DNA of 64,000 bases from Leptospira bourretii (lineage in GTDB: Bacteria > Spirochaetota > Leptospiria > Leptospirales > Leptospiraceae), in the NCBI RefSeq assembly GCF_004770145.1, contig NZ_RQFW01000012.1, positions 372,001-436,000 on the forward strand. The letters run 5' to 3'. Positions within the stretch are counted from its first letter, which is position 1; every line of letters starts with the position of its first letter. Below are positions 7,563 through 17,443 of the stretch, in pieces. Below the pieces are notes generated by a model. The model ran no database searches and had not been told where the DNA came from. It saw only the letters and a list, made by a program, of their open reading frames with translations. The position numbers were made by a program, and so were the translations under genes.

Positions 7563-8402
7563 TTACGCTCTTTTTCCAGCTTTGAGTTTTAAGTATTCTT
7601 TATAGATTTTGTTTGCAGCTTCTTCTACTTCAGAAGTAAAGAATGCAACTCGGCCTTGTAAGTATTGGTAGAATGTCATGGCAGGAATCGCAACGATAAG
7701 ACCAGCAGCCGTAGTGATAAGCGCTTCTTTGATACCACCAGCAACCACTTTCGCGTTGACTTGGTCAGCATTTGCAATCGCATCGAATGCGTTGATCATA
7801 CCTGATACAGTTCCAAGGAATCCAACAAGTGGAGCAATCGTTGAGACTGCAGAAAGAACAGTAAGACCTTTTTCGAGAAGTGTCATCACTTCACCAGCTT
7901 CTCTTTCGATACCAGCTGCAAAAATCTCTGGATCGTTTTGAGAAACTTCCATACCATTTTTTAATACATCAGTGATTTTTTGGCCTTCGTTTGCTTTTAA
8001 GAATTCATCAATTCCATTCATTCCAGAAGCATCAATGGCATCTTGTAAATCTTGGTTGTATCCTTTTCTGATTAGTTTTGCTGTGAAGAAAAAGTACATT
8101 CTTTCTAAGATCACACCAAATCCAACGATAGAAGAAAGGAGTAGTGGCCACATTGACCATCCACCAGTCACAAACAATTTAACGAGTCCGATTTCAGATT
8201 CTTGTTGTGGTGCTTCGGCAGGTGCATCTGCTACAGGAGCCGGAGTTTCCGCTGGTGCTTCTGTGGTTTGTGTAGATTCAGTCGTTGGTGCCGCAGGTGT
8301 TGCCTGTGCTTCGATTTTTTCTGCGAGAGTAAAGATTGTGATGAGTAGGGTCACAAAAGACAAAGCGATTTTCTTCTTTGTCAGGTTACATGAAAAGTTC
8401 AT
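7563..8402 (-). CDS. ExbB/TolQ/MotA-type proton channel protein with N-terminal extension
   Basis: About 279 residues. After a signal-like helix ([26 protein letters not shown]) comes an Ala/Pro/Thr-rich linker of about 45 residues, then the ExbB core: [21 protein letters not shown], a cytoplasmic loop, and the two conserved helices [21 protein letters not shown] and [23 protein letters not shown]. The start at 8402 is preceded by GGAG at good spacing; the ATG four codons earlier is not. First gene of the operon. The cleavable extension resembles that of long ExbB proteins of some Gram-negative bacteria. Confidence 0.93.
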   Translation of the reverse strand: MNFSCNLTKKKIALSFVTLLITIFTLAEKIEAQATPAAPTTESTQTTEAPAETPAPVADAPAEAPQQESEIGLVKLFVTGGWSMWPLLLSSIVGFGVILERMYFFFTAKLIRKGYNQDLQDAIDASGMNGIDEFLKANEGQKITDVLKNGMEVSQNDPEIFAAGIEREAGEVMTLLEKGLTVLSAVSTIAPLVGFLGTVSGMINAFDAIANADQVNAKVVAGGIKEALITTAAGLIVAIPAMTFYQYLQGRVAFFTSEVEEAANKIYKEYLKLKAGKRA

Positions 8403-8487
8403 GAATGTCTCCATATCTAATTGATATGTTTCAAATCTAGAATATCTCTGTTACATTTATATGACAGCGGAATGACAAAGTAGGGAA

Positions 8488-9264
8488 TTAAAGGGAGGAG
8501 AAGATCTCTTTCAGTTTAGGAATTCCTTCTAAAAACAAAGCAGGCCCTGGTTGTAATATAATACTTGGATCCATTTCAAAAATTCTGTTGGATTTGATAA
8601 AGTTTGTGGATACCCATTCGGGTTTGTTCCGCACCCAGTCCCAGTCCATTGCCTTTCCACACCAAGAGCCAACATAGACATCAGGATTGGCATCCTTCAC
8701 ATCAACCGCATTGATGATTCGGTCTTTGGCAAGTTTACGATCTTTTAAATGCGAAAAACAATCTTCTCCACCGGCAAGTTCTATGGCTTCGCTCACCCAT
8801 TGGATTCCTGTGATGATGGGCTCATCCCATTCCTGGAAAAAAACTTTTGGTTTTTTGGATTTGGATTCGTTCTCTTGTTTCCAAGACTCTATTGCGTTTT
8901 GCCATTCTAAGATGAGTGTTTTGGCTTTTTCGGCCTGGCCCACAAGGTTTCCTAAGATTTGCATATTGGCTAAGATTTCTGTGATGGACCTTTGATTAAA
9001 GATAAGAACATTTAACCCTCGTTCAATGAGGTCTTTGGCAAGTTGGGATTGGATGTCAGAAAATCCAATGACGAGATCGGGTTCGAGAGCCATGATTTTT
9101 TTTAAGTTCCCACTGATAAAGGCAGAAACTTTTGTTTTTTCTTGCTTAGCCCGAGCCGGTCGTTCTGTATAAACCGAGATTCCTACAATCCGTTTTTCTT
9201 CCCCCAAAAGATACAACATCTCAGTTGGTTCTTCTGTAAGACAAATGATTCGTTCCGGACCCAT
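8488..9264 (-). CDS. BtuF-like cobalamin/metal-chelate binding protein without signal peptide
   Basis: This 258-residue protein matches the helical-backbone binding-protein fold: RIICLTEEPTEMLYLLGEEKRIVGIS at the start, EPDLVIGFSDIQ in the middle and NPDVYVGSWCGKAMDWD near the end. Family members capture vitamin B12 or iron chelates for ABC importers. It has no signal peptide at the start used, and no upstream in-frame start that would give one is evident, so it may be cytoplasmic or not a transport protein. It begins three bases after the TrkA-like gene, so it is probably co-transcribed with the potassium genes. Confidence 0.78.
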   Translation of the reverse strand: MGPERIICLTEEPTEMLYLLGEEKRIVGISVYTERPARAKQEKTKVSAFISGNLKKIMALEPDLVIGFSDIQSQLAKDLIERGLNVLIFNQRSITEILANMQILGNLVGQAEKAKTLILEWQNAIESWKQENESKSKKPKVFFQEWDEPIITGIQWVSEAIELAGGEDCFSHLKDRKLAKDRIINAVDVKDANPDVYVGSWCGKAMDWDWVRNKPEWVSTNFIKSNRIFEMDPSIILQPGPALFLEGIPKLKEIFSSL

Positions 9265-9267
9265 ACT

Positions 9268-9963
9268 TTATGTTTCCAGAAAACGAGTCAGGTCAGTTTG
9301 GGATCCAAAGAGAACAATGATATCCTCTTCTTTGAGGATGGTATTCCCGTGCGGAATTCCTAAGATCTTTTCTGATTTGGAATCAGAGGCACGTTTCGTA
9401 TCTTTATTGATCGTGGGGCGTTTGATGGTGATGACATTGATATTGTATTTATGACGTAAGTCTGCGTCAGCGATGGTTTGGTTGATATAACGTTTGGGAA
9501 CCGTGACTTCTACGACACTATATTCATCCGAGAGTAAAAAACTAGAACGCATTCCTGAAAAGGATAAGGTTTCGGCCATACTCCTTGCTGCTTTTTCTTC
9601 AGGATTAAACAAATCTTTGATTCCCAGAAGTGCCAAAACCTTCATTTGCAATTCGGTTTGGTAACGAGCGTAAATATTTTTAACACCACATTTTTTTAAA
9701 CTTTCAGCACAAATGATAGATGTTTCAAAATCATCGGCAAGGGCAATGACTGCATAATCCACTTCAGATATTCCTTGGGATTGTAATGCATGTTCGTCGG
9801 TTGCATCCAAGGTAACAGCAATGGTAACATAATCTTTTATGGAATCGATGATGATCGGGTCTTTGTCGATCGCAATGACTTCATGTCCATCATCAAAAAG
9901 ATAACGAACAAACAACTTTCCAAAACTTCCAATTCCGATGACTGCTATTTTTTTTCTTTGCAT
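9268..9963 (-). CDS. TrkA/KtrA-type potassium channel regulatory subunit
   Basis: This 231-residue protein has an N-terminal RCK Rossmann domain (IAVIGIGSFGKLFVRYL, with the acidic end IAIDKD for NAD(H)/ATP binding) and a C-terminal TrkA-C domain ending in ILKEEDIIVLFGSQTDLTRFLET. It gates the membrane subunit encoded just upstream, seven bases away. Ktr-type systems import potassium for osmotic adaptation. The single RCK unit is typical of KtrA rather than the doubled TrkA of E. coli. Confidence 0.9.
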   Translation of the reverse strand: MQRKKIAVIGIGSFGKLFVRYLFDDGHEVIAIDKDPIIIDSIKDYVTIAVTLDATDEHALQSQGISEVDYAVIALADDFETSIICAESLKKCGVKNIYARYQTELQMKVLALLGIKDLFNPEEKAARSMAETLSFSGMRSSFLLSDEYSVVEVTVPKRYINQTIADADLRHKYNINVITIKRPTINKDTKRASDSKSEKILGIPHGNTILKEEDIIVLFGSQTDLTRFLET

Positions 9964-9970
9964 ACGAAGT

Positions 9971-11788
9971 TCAACCTACAACCACATATTCTTTCGGATA
10001 TTCATACGAGATACGATCTACTTTTTTAGAGAGTGCTACAAGTAGGGTTAAAATTCCAACTCTACCTACAAACATTACGGTACAAATGATGATTTTACCA
10101 GAATCACTCAAATGAGGAGTGAGACTACGAGTGAGGCCAACTGTCCCAAAAGCAGAAACCACTTCATAACACAAATCGATAAAGTTAGCATTTTCAGTGA
10201 GTAACAAACAAAAAATGGCAACAAATATTACAAATAAAGAAAGAACAATCGTGGCACTGGCTCTTGCAATAGAAGAGTTAGCAATCGTTCGGTGGTCGAT
10301 TTCCATCCTATCTTTTCCACGAATTTCATTGGTTATGTTTAATAAAGAGATGGCAAAGGTTGTGGTTTTGATTCCACCTCCGGTGGAAACAGGAGAGGCT
10401 CCCACCCACATCAAAAAGAAAGAAATAAAGGTGATGGGAAATCCCATTTGGCTTAGGTCCAAAGTATTAAAACCTGCGGTTCTTGTGGTGACCGAATAAA
10501 ACAAAGAATGAAAGATTTGTTCGGATGTGGTTAAACCTTTTAAACTAGAATTCTGTTCTAAAAAATAATAAGAAAGCCAGCCAAATAACAAAAGACAGCC
10601 GGTCGTCCAAAATACTAATTTAGATGTCACAGACCAACGAAACTTAAAATCAAATGGATTGGCAAACCTTGTTCGAATTTGGAATAAAACAGGAAATCCA
10701 AGCCCACCAAGAACTATCAGAAGCATAATCACCGATAAAAAACCTTCTGATCTTTGGAAGGCTTCGGTTGCTAGTCCATTTGGTAACAAACTAAAACCAG
10801 CATTACAAAATGCAGATATAGAATGAAAGATAGAATAATAAATTTTTTCAGAGAGAGCGATCGGAAAGTTCTTTGGAAAACTATAAAATAATAAGATCGC
10901 TCCAATGGATTCAATGGCAAGGGTTTGGAGTGTGATTTGTTTTAAAATTTCTTTGGCACGACCCATTGTTTCTTCAGAGAGGAGGTCTTTGATCATCATC
11001 GTATCACTTACCGATACTTTTCCAGCAAGGAAGATGGAAAAAAAACTGGTTAAGGTCATAAGCCCGAGCCCACCCACTTGGATGAGAAGTAAAACAACCA
11101 ATTGTCCAGTCAATGTGAAACTGGAACTGATATCGACAGTGGAAAGGCCAGTGACACAAGTGGCGCTAATCGTTGTGAATACAATGTCAATCGAAGGAAC
11201 AGTTCCATTAGTTGATTTTGGAAAATGTAAAAAACAAACACCCAGTAGTATGATAAAAGCAAAAGAAGAAACGAATACAATGGAAGGGTTTAGTCTTTTG
11301 GAATCATGATTTCTAGAAAGTCGATAAAAATGGGCTAAGTTAGAAAACAAAAACAAAACTTGGTTGGCTGATAAAAAGATCAGCGTGGTATCATCGCCCG
11401 AAATATGATAGGACTTCAAAATGGAAACTATATTTTTTTCATAAATAAACTCGAGTCCTAACATCAGTAAGATGATGAGTTCTATTTTGTGAATGGATAC
11501 ATATTCTTTCCAACGTTTGTTTGTAAAAATTAAATGGATGGATTCATAGAAAATAAAAAAACTTACGAGAGTTCGAATTGAAAGTGTTACATATTCTTTC
11601 CAGCTTTCTGGATAATAAAATCCAAAATCTAAAAGTAAAATGGTAACCGACAAAAATCCAAAGAATATATAAAACGTTCTTCCTAGCCAACGGAAGTGTT
11701 CTACATAGAATTTTCGAATTTCGTATCTTTGAACTTGTAAATAAAGAAAAAAACGTGATAGGAAAACGAAGAATCGTTTGAGTTTCAA
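9971..11788 (-). CDS. TrkH/KtrB-type potassium uptake membrane subunit, long N-terminal extension
   Basis: This 605-residue protein contains the TrkH/KtrB pore core from about residue 170 onward, with repeated pore signatures such as TTISATCVTGLSTVD, HSISAFCNAGFSLLP, TTRTAGFNTLDLS and SAFGTVGLTRSLTPHLS. The first 170 residues add about four membrane helices that KtrB proteins of roughly 450 residues lack. It would import potassium together with the RCK subunit encoded next. Its start overlaps the preceding membrane-protein gene by four bases. Confidence 0.9.
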   Translation of the reverse strand: MKLKRFFVFLSRFFLYLQVQRYEIRKFYVEHFRWLGRTFYIFFGFLSVTILLLDFGFYYPESWKEYVTLSIRTLVSFFIFYESIHLIFTNKRWKEYVSIHKIELIILLMLGLEFIYEKNIVSILKSYHISGDDTTLIFLSANQVLFLFSNLAHFYRLSRNHDSKRLNPSIVFVSSFAFIILLGVCFLHFPKSTNGTVPSIDIVFTTISATCVTGLSTVDISSSFTLTGQLVVLLLIQVGGLGLMTLTSFFSIFLAGKVSVSDTMMIKDLLSEETMGRAKEILKQITLQTLAIESIGAILLFYSFPKNFPIALSEKIYYSIFHSISAFCNAGFSLLPNGLATEAFQRSEGFLSVIMLLIVLGGLGFPVLFQIRTRFANPFDFKFRWSVTSKLVFWTTGCLLLFGWLSYYFLEQNSSLKGLTTSEQIFHSLFYSVTTRTAGFNTLDLSQMGFPITFISFFLMWVGASPVSTGGGIKTTTFAISLLNITNEIRGKDRMEIDHRTIANSSIARASATIVLSLFVIFVAIFCLLLTENANFIDLCYEVVSAFGTVGLTRSLTPHLSDSGKIIICTVMFVGRVGILTLLVALSKKVDRISYEYPKEYVVVG

Positions 11789-12477
11789 GGGAAAACTTCA
11801 GCCAATTGTTTTTTCTTTTCTCGGTGTTCTTCTAATCTTTGTCTGTCTAGATAAACATTGGTTCCAGAAAGACCAGTGGTTCCGGTAATGAGAATCCCAC
11901 TTGCTAGGGCAGATTTTTGTAAAGCTGGTGCTAGGAGAGCCACACCACCTGCTGAAACAATGAGAGCAAATGGTAAGGTTAAAAAGAAAATGATATATGC
12001 CCTTCGGAATTTTGTTTCTTCGTAGACTGCATCTTCATCAAACTCTTCTTTTTGTTTTTTCTTTAAATCTTGTTTGATTCTACTTTTTTGTAATTGGTTT
12101 TGTAGGGCTTGTTCGTTGACTTCCCCAGTGAGTGGGTTAATCGGTAAATTTTGTGAACCAGTTAGATTGTAGGGATTGGCTGCCGATTGGCTCGAGTTGG
12201 AAGTGGTTCTGGAATTCATTAAGGAACCAGCACCAGGAATGGACTCAATCCCAGTGTATTGGGTTTTTACATTTTTCGGAGTGGCGAGAACAGGAGTTTC
12301 AAACTTGGGTGGAAGGGTTACATCCTGTAGTACATTGGATTCAGGATCTGATTTAGGAAGATTTCTTAGGTCGTAGTTATTTGTGTCATAAAAACCTTCT
12401 TTGGTTTGTCCAAAAAGTGGTCCCATTGCCAAAGAAAAGACAATCATGGGCACAAAAACTTGGGAAAAAAACCGCAT
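11785..12477 (-). CDS. Hypothetical membrane protein with signal peptide
   Basis: This 230-residue protein begins with a signal peptide (FVPMIVFSLAMGPLFGQ), continues with a polar, Asn/Ser-rich region, then a charged helix (KSRIKQDLKKKQKEEFDEDAVYEETKFRR) and two hydrophobic segments (AYIIFFLTLPFALIVSAGGVALL; SALASGILITGTTGLSG). It ends in a charged helix. I do not recognise a family. The four-base overlap with the TrkH-like gene suggests co-expression, so it could be an accessory to potassium uptake, but nothing else supports that. Confidence 0.65.
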   Translation of the reverse strand: MRFFSQVFVPMIVFSLAMGPLFGQTKEGFYDTNNYDLRNLPKSDPESNVLQDVTLPPKFETPVLATPKNVKTQYTGIESIPGAGSLMNSRTTSNSSQSAANPYNLTGSQNLPINPLTGEVNEQALQNQLQKSRIKQDLKKKQKEEFDEDAVYEETKFRRAYIIFFLTLPFALIVSAGGVALLAPALQKSALASGILITGTTGLSGTNVYLDRQRLEEHREKKKQLAEVFP

Positions 12478-12507
12478 ACTTTCCAGTTTACCTAATCTCT
12501 GTCAGGG

Positions 12508-13818
12508 TCAATCCAATTCACGGCCTGAAAGTTTAGTGGATCTGTAGGAAAAAGACTTCTCCCGGATGGTTTCCAAATCTTTTTCAGAGACTCCCGCCGT
12601 ATGGGCATGGCCATATTCCTCAGGCATGGTGGTCCCAAATAAACCTGGGTCATCGGATCCTATGGTGAGTTTGACATCGTTTTGCAGAAACCTTGTGATG
12701 GGGTGATCGATGTGCGACTCCAACATCCCAATGTATAAATTGGAAGAGGGACAACATTCAATCACAGCCTCTGTTTGCGCTATCTTAGACATAACATAGT
12801 TTTGAAAGGTATGAAGGTATTGGGACTGTTTTGCATCAAACTGGATTTTTAATAATTCGGAATCAGGTTTGGTTTTTAATTCCCTTCGTTTGAGTTCGAG
12901 TTCTTCTTTGGGATAAAAAGGTCCAAAGGAAGAAATTTCATCATAAGATTCCAATTCACATTCGATTTGGTCTTTGGCTTCTGATACAAGTTCTGTCCTT
13001 TCATCTCCCAAAAAATAATCAGAATCAATTCCCAGTGCCAATGCATGTCCCAGCCGATGGGCACCATTCAAGGCAGATTCCAAAACCCAACGGGTCGCTG
13101 AAAAAGGAGTTTTGTCTCTAAAACTTTCTCCCACATGATAGAGGATCGATAAGGCAGTGTTTGGTTCTGCTTTGTTGTCTTTGATTACCGATTGGAAAAA
13201 AGTTTTTTTATCTTTCGGGGGATGGCCTTCTTCGATATGACAGAAATCGATTCCCACAAGTCCTTCTCGAATGATAGATTCTTTTTCCATCCAATTTTTC
13301 ATCCAATCATAATGCCTTTCAAAATTAATATCTCTATGTAGAGACATCACAAGTTTTGATTGGATGGGTTTTCCTTCTTTTTTTGCGGAAGTTTCGCCTT
13401 TGGAAAGCCCTTCCAAACAAGCCATTAGTTTGCTATAAAAACTTTCTTTTGGTTCTTCTTTACCAAACATCAAACGATATTCGGCATAACTAATATCATC
13501 CAAACTATTGGAAAGAACTACATCATGAGTTACTTCTGTAATTTCTCTTTCATCAAACTTTACTAGTGCGATGATGAGATTGAACTTTGCTTGGAAATGT
13601 AAAAAAGGAGCCTTTTCTCGAAAGTGATAGAGTTTGGAAAAATCTTTTATGTCTGCATAATCTTCAAAAAAAGTAGAAGGTCGAATTTTTAACCCATATG
13701 CTTTTTCATAAGAATCTAAATAGAGATGCCATCTAGGTTCCGGGTTACTTTTTCCAATTCGATACAAAGTTTCAGGGGGTAAACATCCATAAAGGTGGTT
13801 GTGTAGATCGCAATACAT
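12508..13818 (-). CDS. Adenosine deaminase-like amidohydrolase
   Basis: This 436-residue protein keeps the metal and substrate motifs of the adenosine deaminase family: DLHNHLYG at residues 4-11 (metal His6 and His8), LYHVGES for the catalytic HAGE, RLGHALALG, CPSSN and TIGSDDPG near the C-terminus. It is longer than bacterial Add (about 330-340 residues) because of insertions before HVGE and before CPSSN. It probably deaminates a purine nucleoside or related aminopurine, but altered motifs (HLYG rather than HLDG) leave the substrate open. Only 17 bases separate it from the divergent MATE gene. Confidence 0.8.
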   Translation of the reverse strand: MYCDLHNHLYGCLPPETLYRIGKSNPEPRWHLYLDSYEKAYGLKIRPSTFFEDYADIKDFSKLYHFREKAPFLHFQAKFNLIIALVKFDEREITEVTHDVVLSNSLDDISYAEYRLMFGKEEPKESFYSKLMACLEGLSKGETSAKKEGKPIQSKLVMSLHRDINFERHYDWMKNWMEKESIIREGLVGIDFCHIEEGHPPKDKKTFFQSVIKDNKAEPNTALSILYHVGESFRDKTPFSATRWVLESALNGAHRLGHALALGIDSDYFLGDERTELVSEAKDQIECELESYDEISSFGPFYPKEELELKRRELKTKPDSELLKIQFDAKQSQYLHTFQNYVMSKIAQTEAVIECCPSSNLYIGMLESHIDHPITRFLQNDVKLTIGSDDPGLFGTTMPEEYGHAHTAGVSEKDLETIREKSFSYRSTKLSGRELD

Positions 13819-13835
13819 ATAAGAATGACAAAACT

Positions 13836-15191
13836 ATGCTTCACAAAATTAGACGCATCTTGAAGCCAACTCGATTGAATCAGAAAATTCTTGGATTAGC
13901 AATCCCTGTTTTTTTTGGAATGATTAGTTATACAGCCATTATGGTGGCAGATACTGCTATGGTAGGGAAATTAGGTGAGGTTCCTCTTGCCGCAGTTGGA
14001 TTTGGTGGAATGGTTTATTTTTCCATTTTCGCCTTTCTTATGGGTGGATCTATGGCTGTACAAATCATCGTAGCACGTCGATTTGGCGAAAAAAATGACA
14101 AAGGAGTCGGAATCACTCTAGTTAACTCCGTATATTTGTCCTTAGTTTTAGGATCTCTTTTGTCCTATTTTGGATTTCTTTATGCCCCGCAATTTATGGG
14201 TTGGATTGGAGATGATCCGGAAGTGATCGAAGTGGCTGGAGTTTATCTTTCCTATCGATTTTTAGGAACAGTTCTCTTTTTTGTTGGGTTCGCCTTACGC
14301 GGATTTTTTGACGGGATTGGAATTGTGCAAGTGGGGATGATTTCTTCCATTTTAGCGGCTGTCACCAATATCTTTTTTAATTGGTTACTCATTTTTGGAA
14401 ACTGGGGTTTTCCAGCTTGGGGAGTGAAGGGTGCGGCCATTGCCTCTAGTTTATCTTCTGTTCCTGCACTTCTGATTGTGGTGTTTTATTTTTTCCGTAA
14501 AGATGTGATCAAGTTCTTTCAGTATCAAATCTTTACTCCTAGTTTTGAAATCATCAAAGAACTTTGTATGGTTGGATTTGCTCCCGCTGTAGAAGGAACA
14601 CTCGTTAACTTTGCATTTTCTGGATTTTATAAAATTGCAGGCATGATTAGCACAACCACTCTTGCATCGGCAAGCGTAGTATTAACATGTCTTAGTTTGT
14701 CTTTTATGCCTGGATTTTCATTTGGGATTGCGGCCACTACCATTCTTGGCCAATCGATGGGACAAGGAAAACTACGATTGGCTTATGAAGGAACCATGCG
14801 TTCGGCCACTTTCTCTGCTATTGTGATGGGAAGTATGGGACTCTTTTTTATCATTGGAGGACCTTGGCTCATTAGTCTTTTTACTGATGTACCTGCTGTT
14901 GCCAAGGTAGCTTATCCTGCTCTCTGTATTGTGGCACTCATCCAAGTGGGAGATGCCTATCACATGGTGATTGGTTCTGCACTTCGTAGTGCTGGAATGA
15001 TGTACTATGTGATGTTTGTTTATCTTATTGTATCTTTCATCATCATGTTGCCGTTGGCTTATTTATTCGGGATTGTCCTAGCGTGGGGTAATTTTGGAAT
15101 ATGGTCTGCGTTTTTTATTTGGATTTTACTCATGGCAGTGATTTTTGTCAGAAAATTTCGTAAGAAGGAGTGGGTGAACATACGAATTTAA
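13836..15191 (+). CDS. MATE family multidrug/Na+ antiporter
   Basis: This 451-residue protein has the twelve-helix MATE layout, with the first helix containing ILGLAIPVFFGMISYTAIMVADTAM-type residues and MVGKLGEVPLAAVGFGG just after, the hallmark of DinF/NorM proteins. It exports organic cations or other toxic compounds in exchange for sodium or protons. It has no clear ribosome binding site in the 17-base gap behind the divergent deaminase gene. The phospholipase gene follows after 15 bases, so the two may be co-transcribed. Confidence 0.92.
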   Translation: MLHKIRRILKPTRLNQKILGLAIPVFFGMISYTAIMVADTAMVGKLGEVPLAAVGFGGMVYFSIFAFLMGGSMAVQIIVARRFGEKNDKGVGITLVNSVYLSLVLGSLLSYFGFLYAPQFMGWIGDDPEVIEVAGVYLSYRFLGTVLFFVGFALRGFFDGIGIVQVGMISSILAAVTNIFFNWLLIFGNWGFPAWGVKGAAIASSLSSVPALLIVVFYFFRKDVIKFFQYQIFTPSFEIIKELCMVGFAPAVEGTLVNFAFSGFYKIAGMISTTTLASASVVLTCLSLSFMPGFSFGIAATTILGQSMGQGKLRLAYEGTMRSATFSAIVMGSMGLFFIIGGPWLISLFTDVPAVAKVAYPALCIVALIQVGDAYHMVIGSALRSAGMMYYVMFVYLIVSFIIMLPLAYLFGIVLAWGNFGIWSAFFIWILLMAVIFVRKFRKKEWVNIRI

Positions 15192-15206
15192 TAGAACGAG
15201 GGGAAA

Positions 15207-16958
15207 ATGAAACGAACAGAGATTGAACGACAGGCCATACAAAACTTTTTAAAGTCTGTGGATTTGTTCAAAAAACTTCCCCCTGCAGTTCTCTTAAGAC
15301 TGGCAAACAATGTCCAAGAAAAATTAATTCGAAGCCACGAGGCTCTCTATTATAAAGGAGAGTCCTCGGAATCGATTTACATTGTCAGATACGGTGAAAT
15401 CCTTCTTGAGAATGTTGCTGGCCAAAGTCATGTTTATGTAGGTTCTGGCCAAGTATTGGCAGAGAACTCACTGATCTCTAGTTCCAACCACTCTACTTCC
15501 GCCATTGCTGTCATCGATTCCCTCGTTTATGTTTTGAATGGTAAATTGTTTTTACAATTGGCATCCCAAGAGAAGGTTTTTGCACAAAACATCATCCAAA
15601 TGATGGGCTCTCGGATGCGAGAAAATTTAGACCGTTCTAGTCATAAAGATACATTTCCCGGCTTACGAAGGTTATGTGTCCATGTTCCTTTAGAACCAGA
15701 ATATCATTTTGGTGAAAAAGTAAAATCTTTCTTAGACGAGTATGGTGAGGTCACCAAAAAATTATCATCAGCCATTCCTATTTCTACTTTTAAGGGAATG
15801 GATCCCACAAAAATTTCTGAGTATCTAACCAACTTGAGAAGTAAAACCCCCTTACTTCATATTTATTTTGATGAATCCACTTCTAGAATGGATTTGCATT
15901 ATCTTGTCGTACAATCTGACTTTATTGTTTTTTGGGAAGATGAACCAGAAAAGTTTTATAAAGAAAAAGAAGAGATCATCGGTTTTTGGAAAACTAGAAT
16001 TCGAAACTTTGAAGGTCGTGCCATTCGTATGATGGAAAGCGGTGTTCGTAAAAGTTACCTTCCTCAAGACCAATCACTCAAAACCTTTTATCAAAAAGAT
16101 ACATTGGCAAGGTATCTCGTCGCAAAAACAAGAGGTTTGGCGTTAGGTGGTGGTGGTGCCAGAGCTCTTGCGCATGTTGGCTTGTTAAAAGTATTACATA
16201 GAGAAGGAATTCATTTTGATTTTGTTTCTGGTGCCTCGATGGGAGCTGTGATTGCGGCCTTGTATGCGAGAAAAAATTCACCGGTAGAAATCGAAGAGAT
16301 GATTAAAAACTTCTTTGGTGGATTGGAAAGTGCCTTTGATCCAACGATTCCGGTCGTTGCCTTTTTTAAAGGTGCCAGAATGAAACGTATGTTAAAAAAA
16401 GGGTTTGGTGACCAAAGAATTGAAGAGTTACCTCTCCCTTTTGCCACTTCTGCTGTGGATTTACAAACAGGAAAAGAACATATCTTTGACCAAGGGCCAA
16501 TCACAGAAGCTCTCACCAGTGCGATGAGTTTGCCTGGTGCCTTTCCTCCTTACAGACTTGGTGAAAAATTATTAGTGGATGGGGGAATGATCAATAATGT
16601 TCCCGAAAATCTCATTCGTTCTAAAGGAGCAGATGTGGTGATGGGAATCAACGTTTCTCCTTTACAAGAAATTGTGCCGGTCAAACTCTTTGAAGACAGA
16701 AACACAACAGAAAAAGGATTCTTTCGTTATATTTGGGATACTTTAAAATACCCTCCTATCTTACAAATTATGACAAGAACCATTACTTTGGAAGGAAGAG
16801 AAATCACTCGCCTGAAACGACCTAAAATGGATCTTTTTGTGCACTTCCATTTGGAAGAATTTCAGTTATTTGATTTTGCTCGTTACCAAGAAATCATTGA
16901 TAAAGGGGAACAGGAAGCAGAAGCAAATTTAGCTGAGATCAAACAATTGTTTTCTTAA
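15207..16958 (+). CDS. Cyclic-nucleotide-binding patatin-like phospholipase (NTE/RssA type)
   Basis: This 583-residue protein joins an N-terminal cNMP-binding domain (about residues 15-135) to a C-terminal patatin domain. The patatin part shows the oxyanion loop GGGGARALAHVGLL (near residue 314), the nucleophile in GASMG (Ser about 344) and the Asp of DGG (about 458). The layout is that of neuropathy-target-esterase-like lysophospholipases. The middle part (residues 140-300) resembles the degenerate Rossmann-like region of such proteins. AGGGG precedes the ATG. Regulation of lipid hydrolysis by a cyclic nucleotide is inference from the domains. Confidence 0.92.
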   Translation: MKRTEIERQAIQNFLKSVDLFKKLPPAVLLRLANNVQEKLIRSHEALYYKGESSESIYIVRYGEILLENVAGQSHVYVGSGQVLAENSLISSSNHSTSAIAVIDSLVYVLNGKLFLQLASQEKVFAQNIIQMMGSRMRENLDRSSHKDTFPGLRRLCVHVPLEPEYHFGEKVKSFLDEYGEVTKKLSSAIPISTFKGMDPTKISEYLTNLRSKTPLLHIYFDESTSRMDLHYLVVQSDFIVFWEDEPEKFYKEKEEIIGFWKTRIRNFEGRAIRMMESGVRKSYLPQDQSLKTFYQKDTLARYLVAKTRGLALGGGGARALAHVGLLKVLHREGIHFDFVSGASMGAVIAALYARKNSPVEIEEMIKNFFGGLESAFDPTIPVVAFFKGARMKRMLKKGFGDQRIEELPLPFATSAVDLQTGKEHIFDQGPITEALTSAMSLPGAFPPYRLGEKLLVDGGMINNVPENLIRSKGADVVMGINVSPLQEIVPVKLFEDRNTTEKGFFRYIWDTLKYPPILQIMTRTITLEGREITRLKRPKMDLFVHFHLEEFQLFDFARYQEIIDKGEQEAEANLAEIKQLFS

Positions 16959-16975
16959 ACATCGAAATTTGGGAA

Positions 16976-17443
16976 TTATAGAATTGAGTTTAGTAATTTT
17001 GCATTCATTTTATGGAATGGATTGATGATTTTTAATTTGTTAATTTTTGCGCCATCATTAAAGTCTTCAGACAATAAATAATCGCATTCGAGTTCTAGAG
17101 CAGCCAAAACAATCAAAGAATCATAATAAGATAATTTATTCTTCTCTCTTAATTTCAGAGCATTTTTGTAAAATTCAGTTGTTGGGAAAAAAGAACAAAT
17201 TGGATCTAAGATTTTTTCTATGAAACTTGAAATATCCTGACCTTTCATTGGTGGTTGTCCTTTTGTAAGCATTACATTGCTAAATTCTTGGATGACTTGG
17301 TAACTTATAGAAAATCTATCAGATTTAAAAGAAGCTTTTATGATATTGGAAGAGATTTCCTTTTTTTCAAAATCCTTTGGTGAAAAGAAGTAAATAAATA
17401 CATTCGTATCGATGAAGATTTTACCTTTCATTGGCTTCTTCAC
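16976..17443 (-). CDS. PIN-domain toxin, VapC-like
   Basis: This 155-residue PIN-domain protein begins MKKPMKGKIFIDTNVFIYFF (metal Asp in FIDTN), has Glu in SYQVIQEFSNVM, and later acidic residues in SYYDSLIVLAALELECDYLLSEDFNDG, which matches the PIN active site. It is the toxin of a VapBC-type pair. Its start lies within the end of the antitoxin gene (overlap of about 23 bases, or less if the ATG at 17428 is used). Confidence 0.9.
   Translation of the reverse strand: MKKPMKGKIFIDTNVFIYFFSPKDFEKKEISSNIIKASFKSDRFSISYQVIQEFSNVMLTKGQPPMKGQDISSFIEKILDPICSFFPTTEFYKNALKLREKNKLSYYDSLIVLAALELECDYLLSEDFNDGAKINKLKIINPFHKMNAKLLNSIL

Noticed and set aside
7972..8424. Open frame opposite the ExbB gene
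   Set aside because: Antisense shadow of the Ala-rich ExbB linker.
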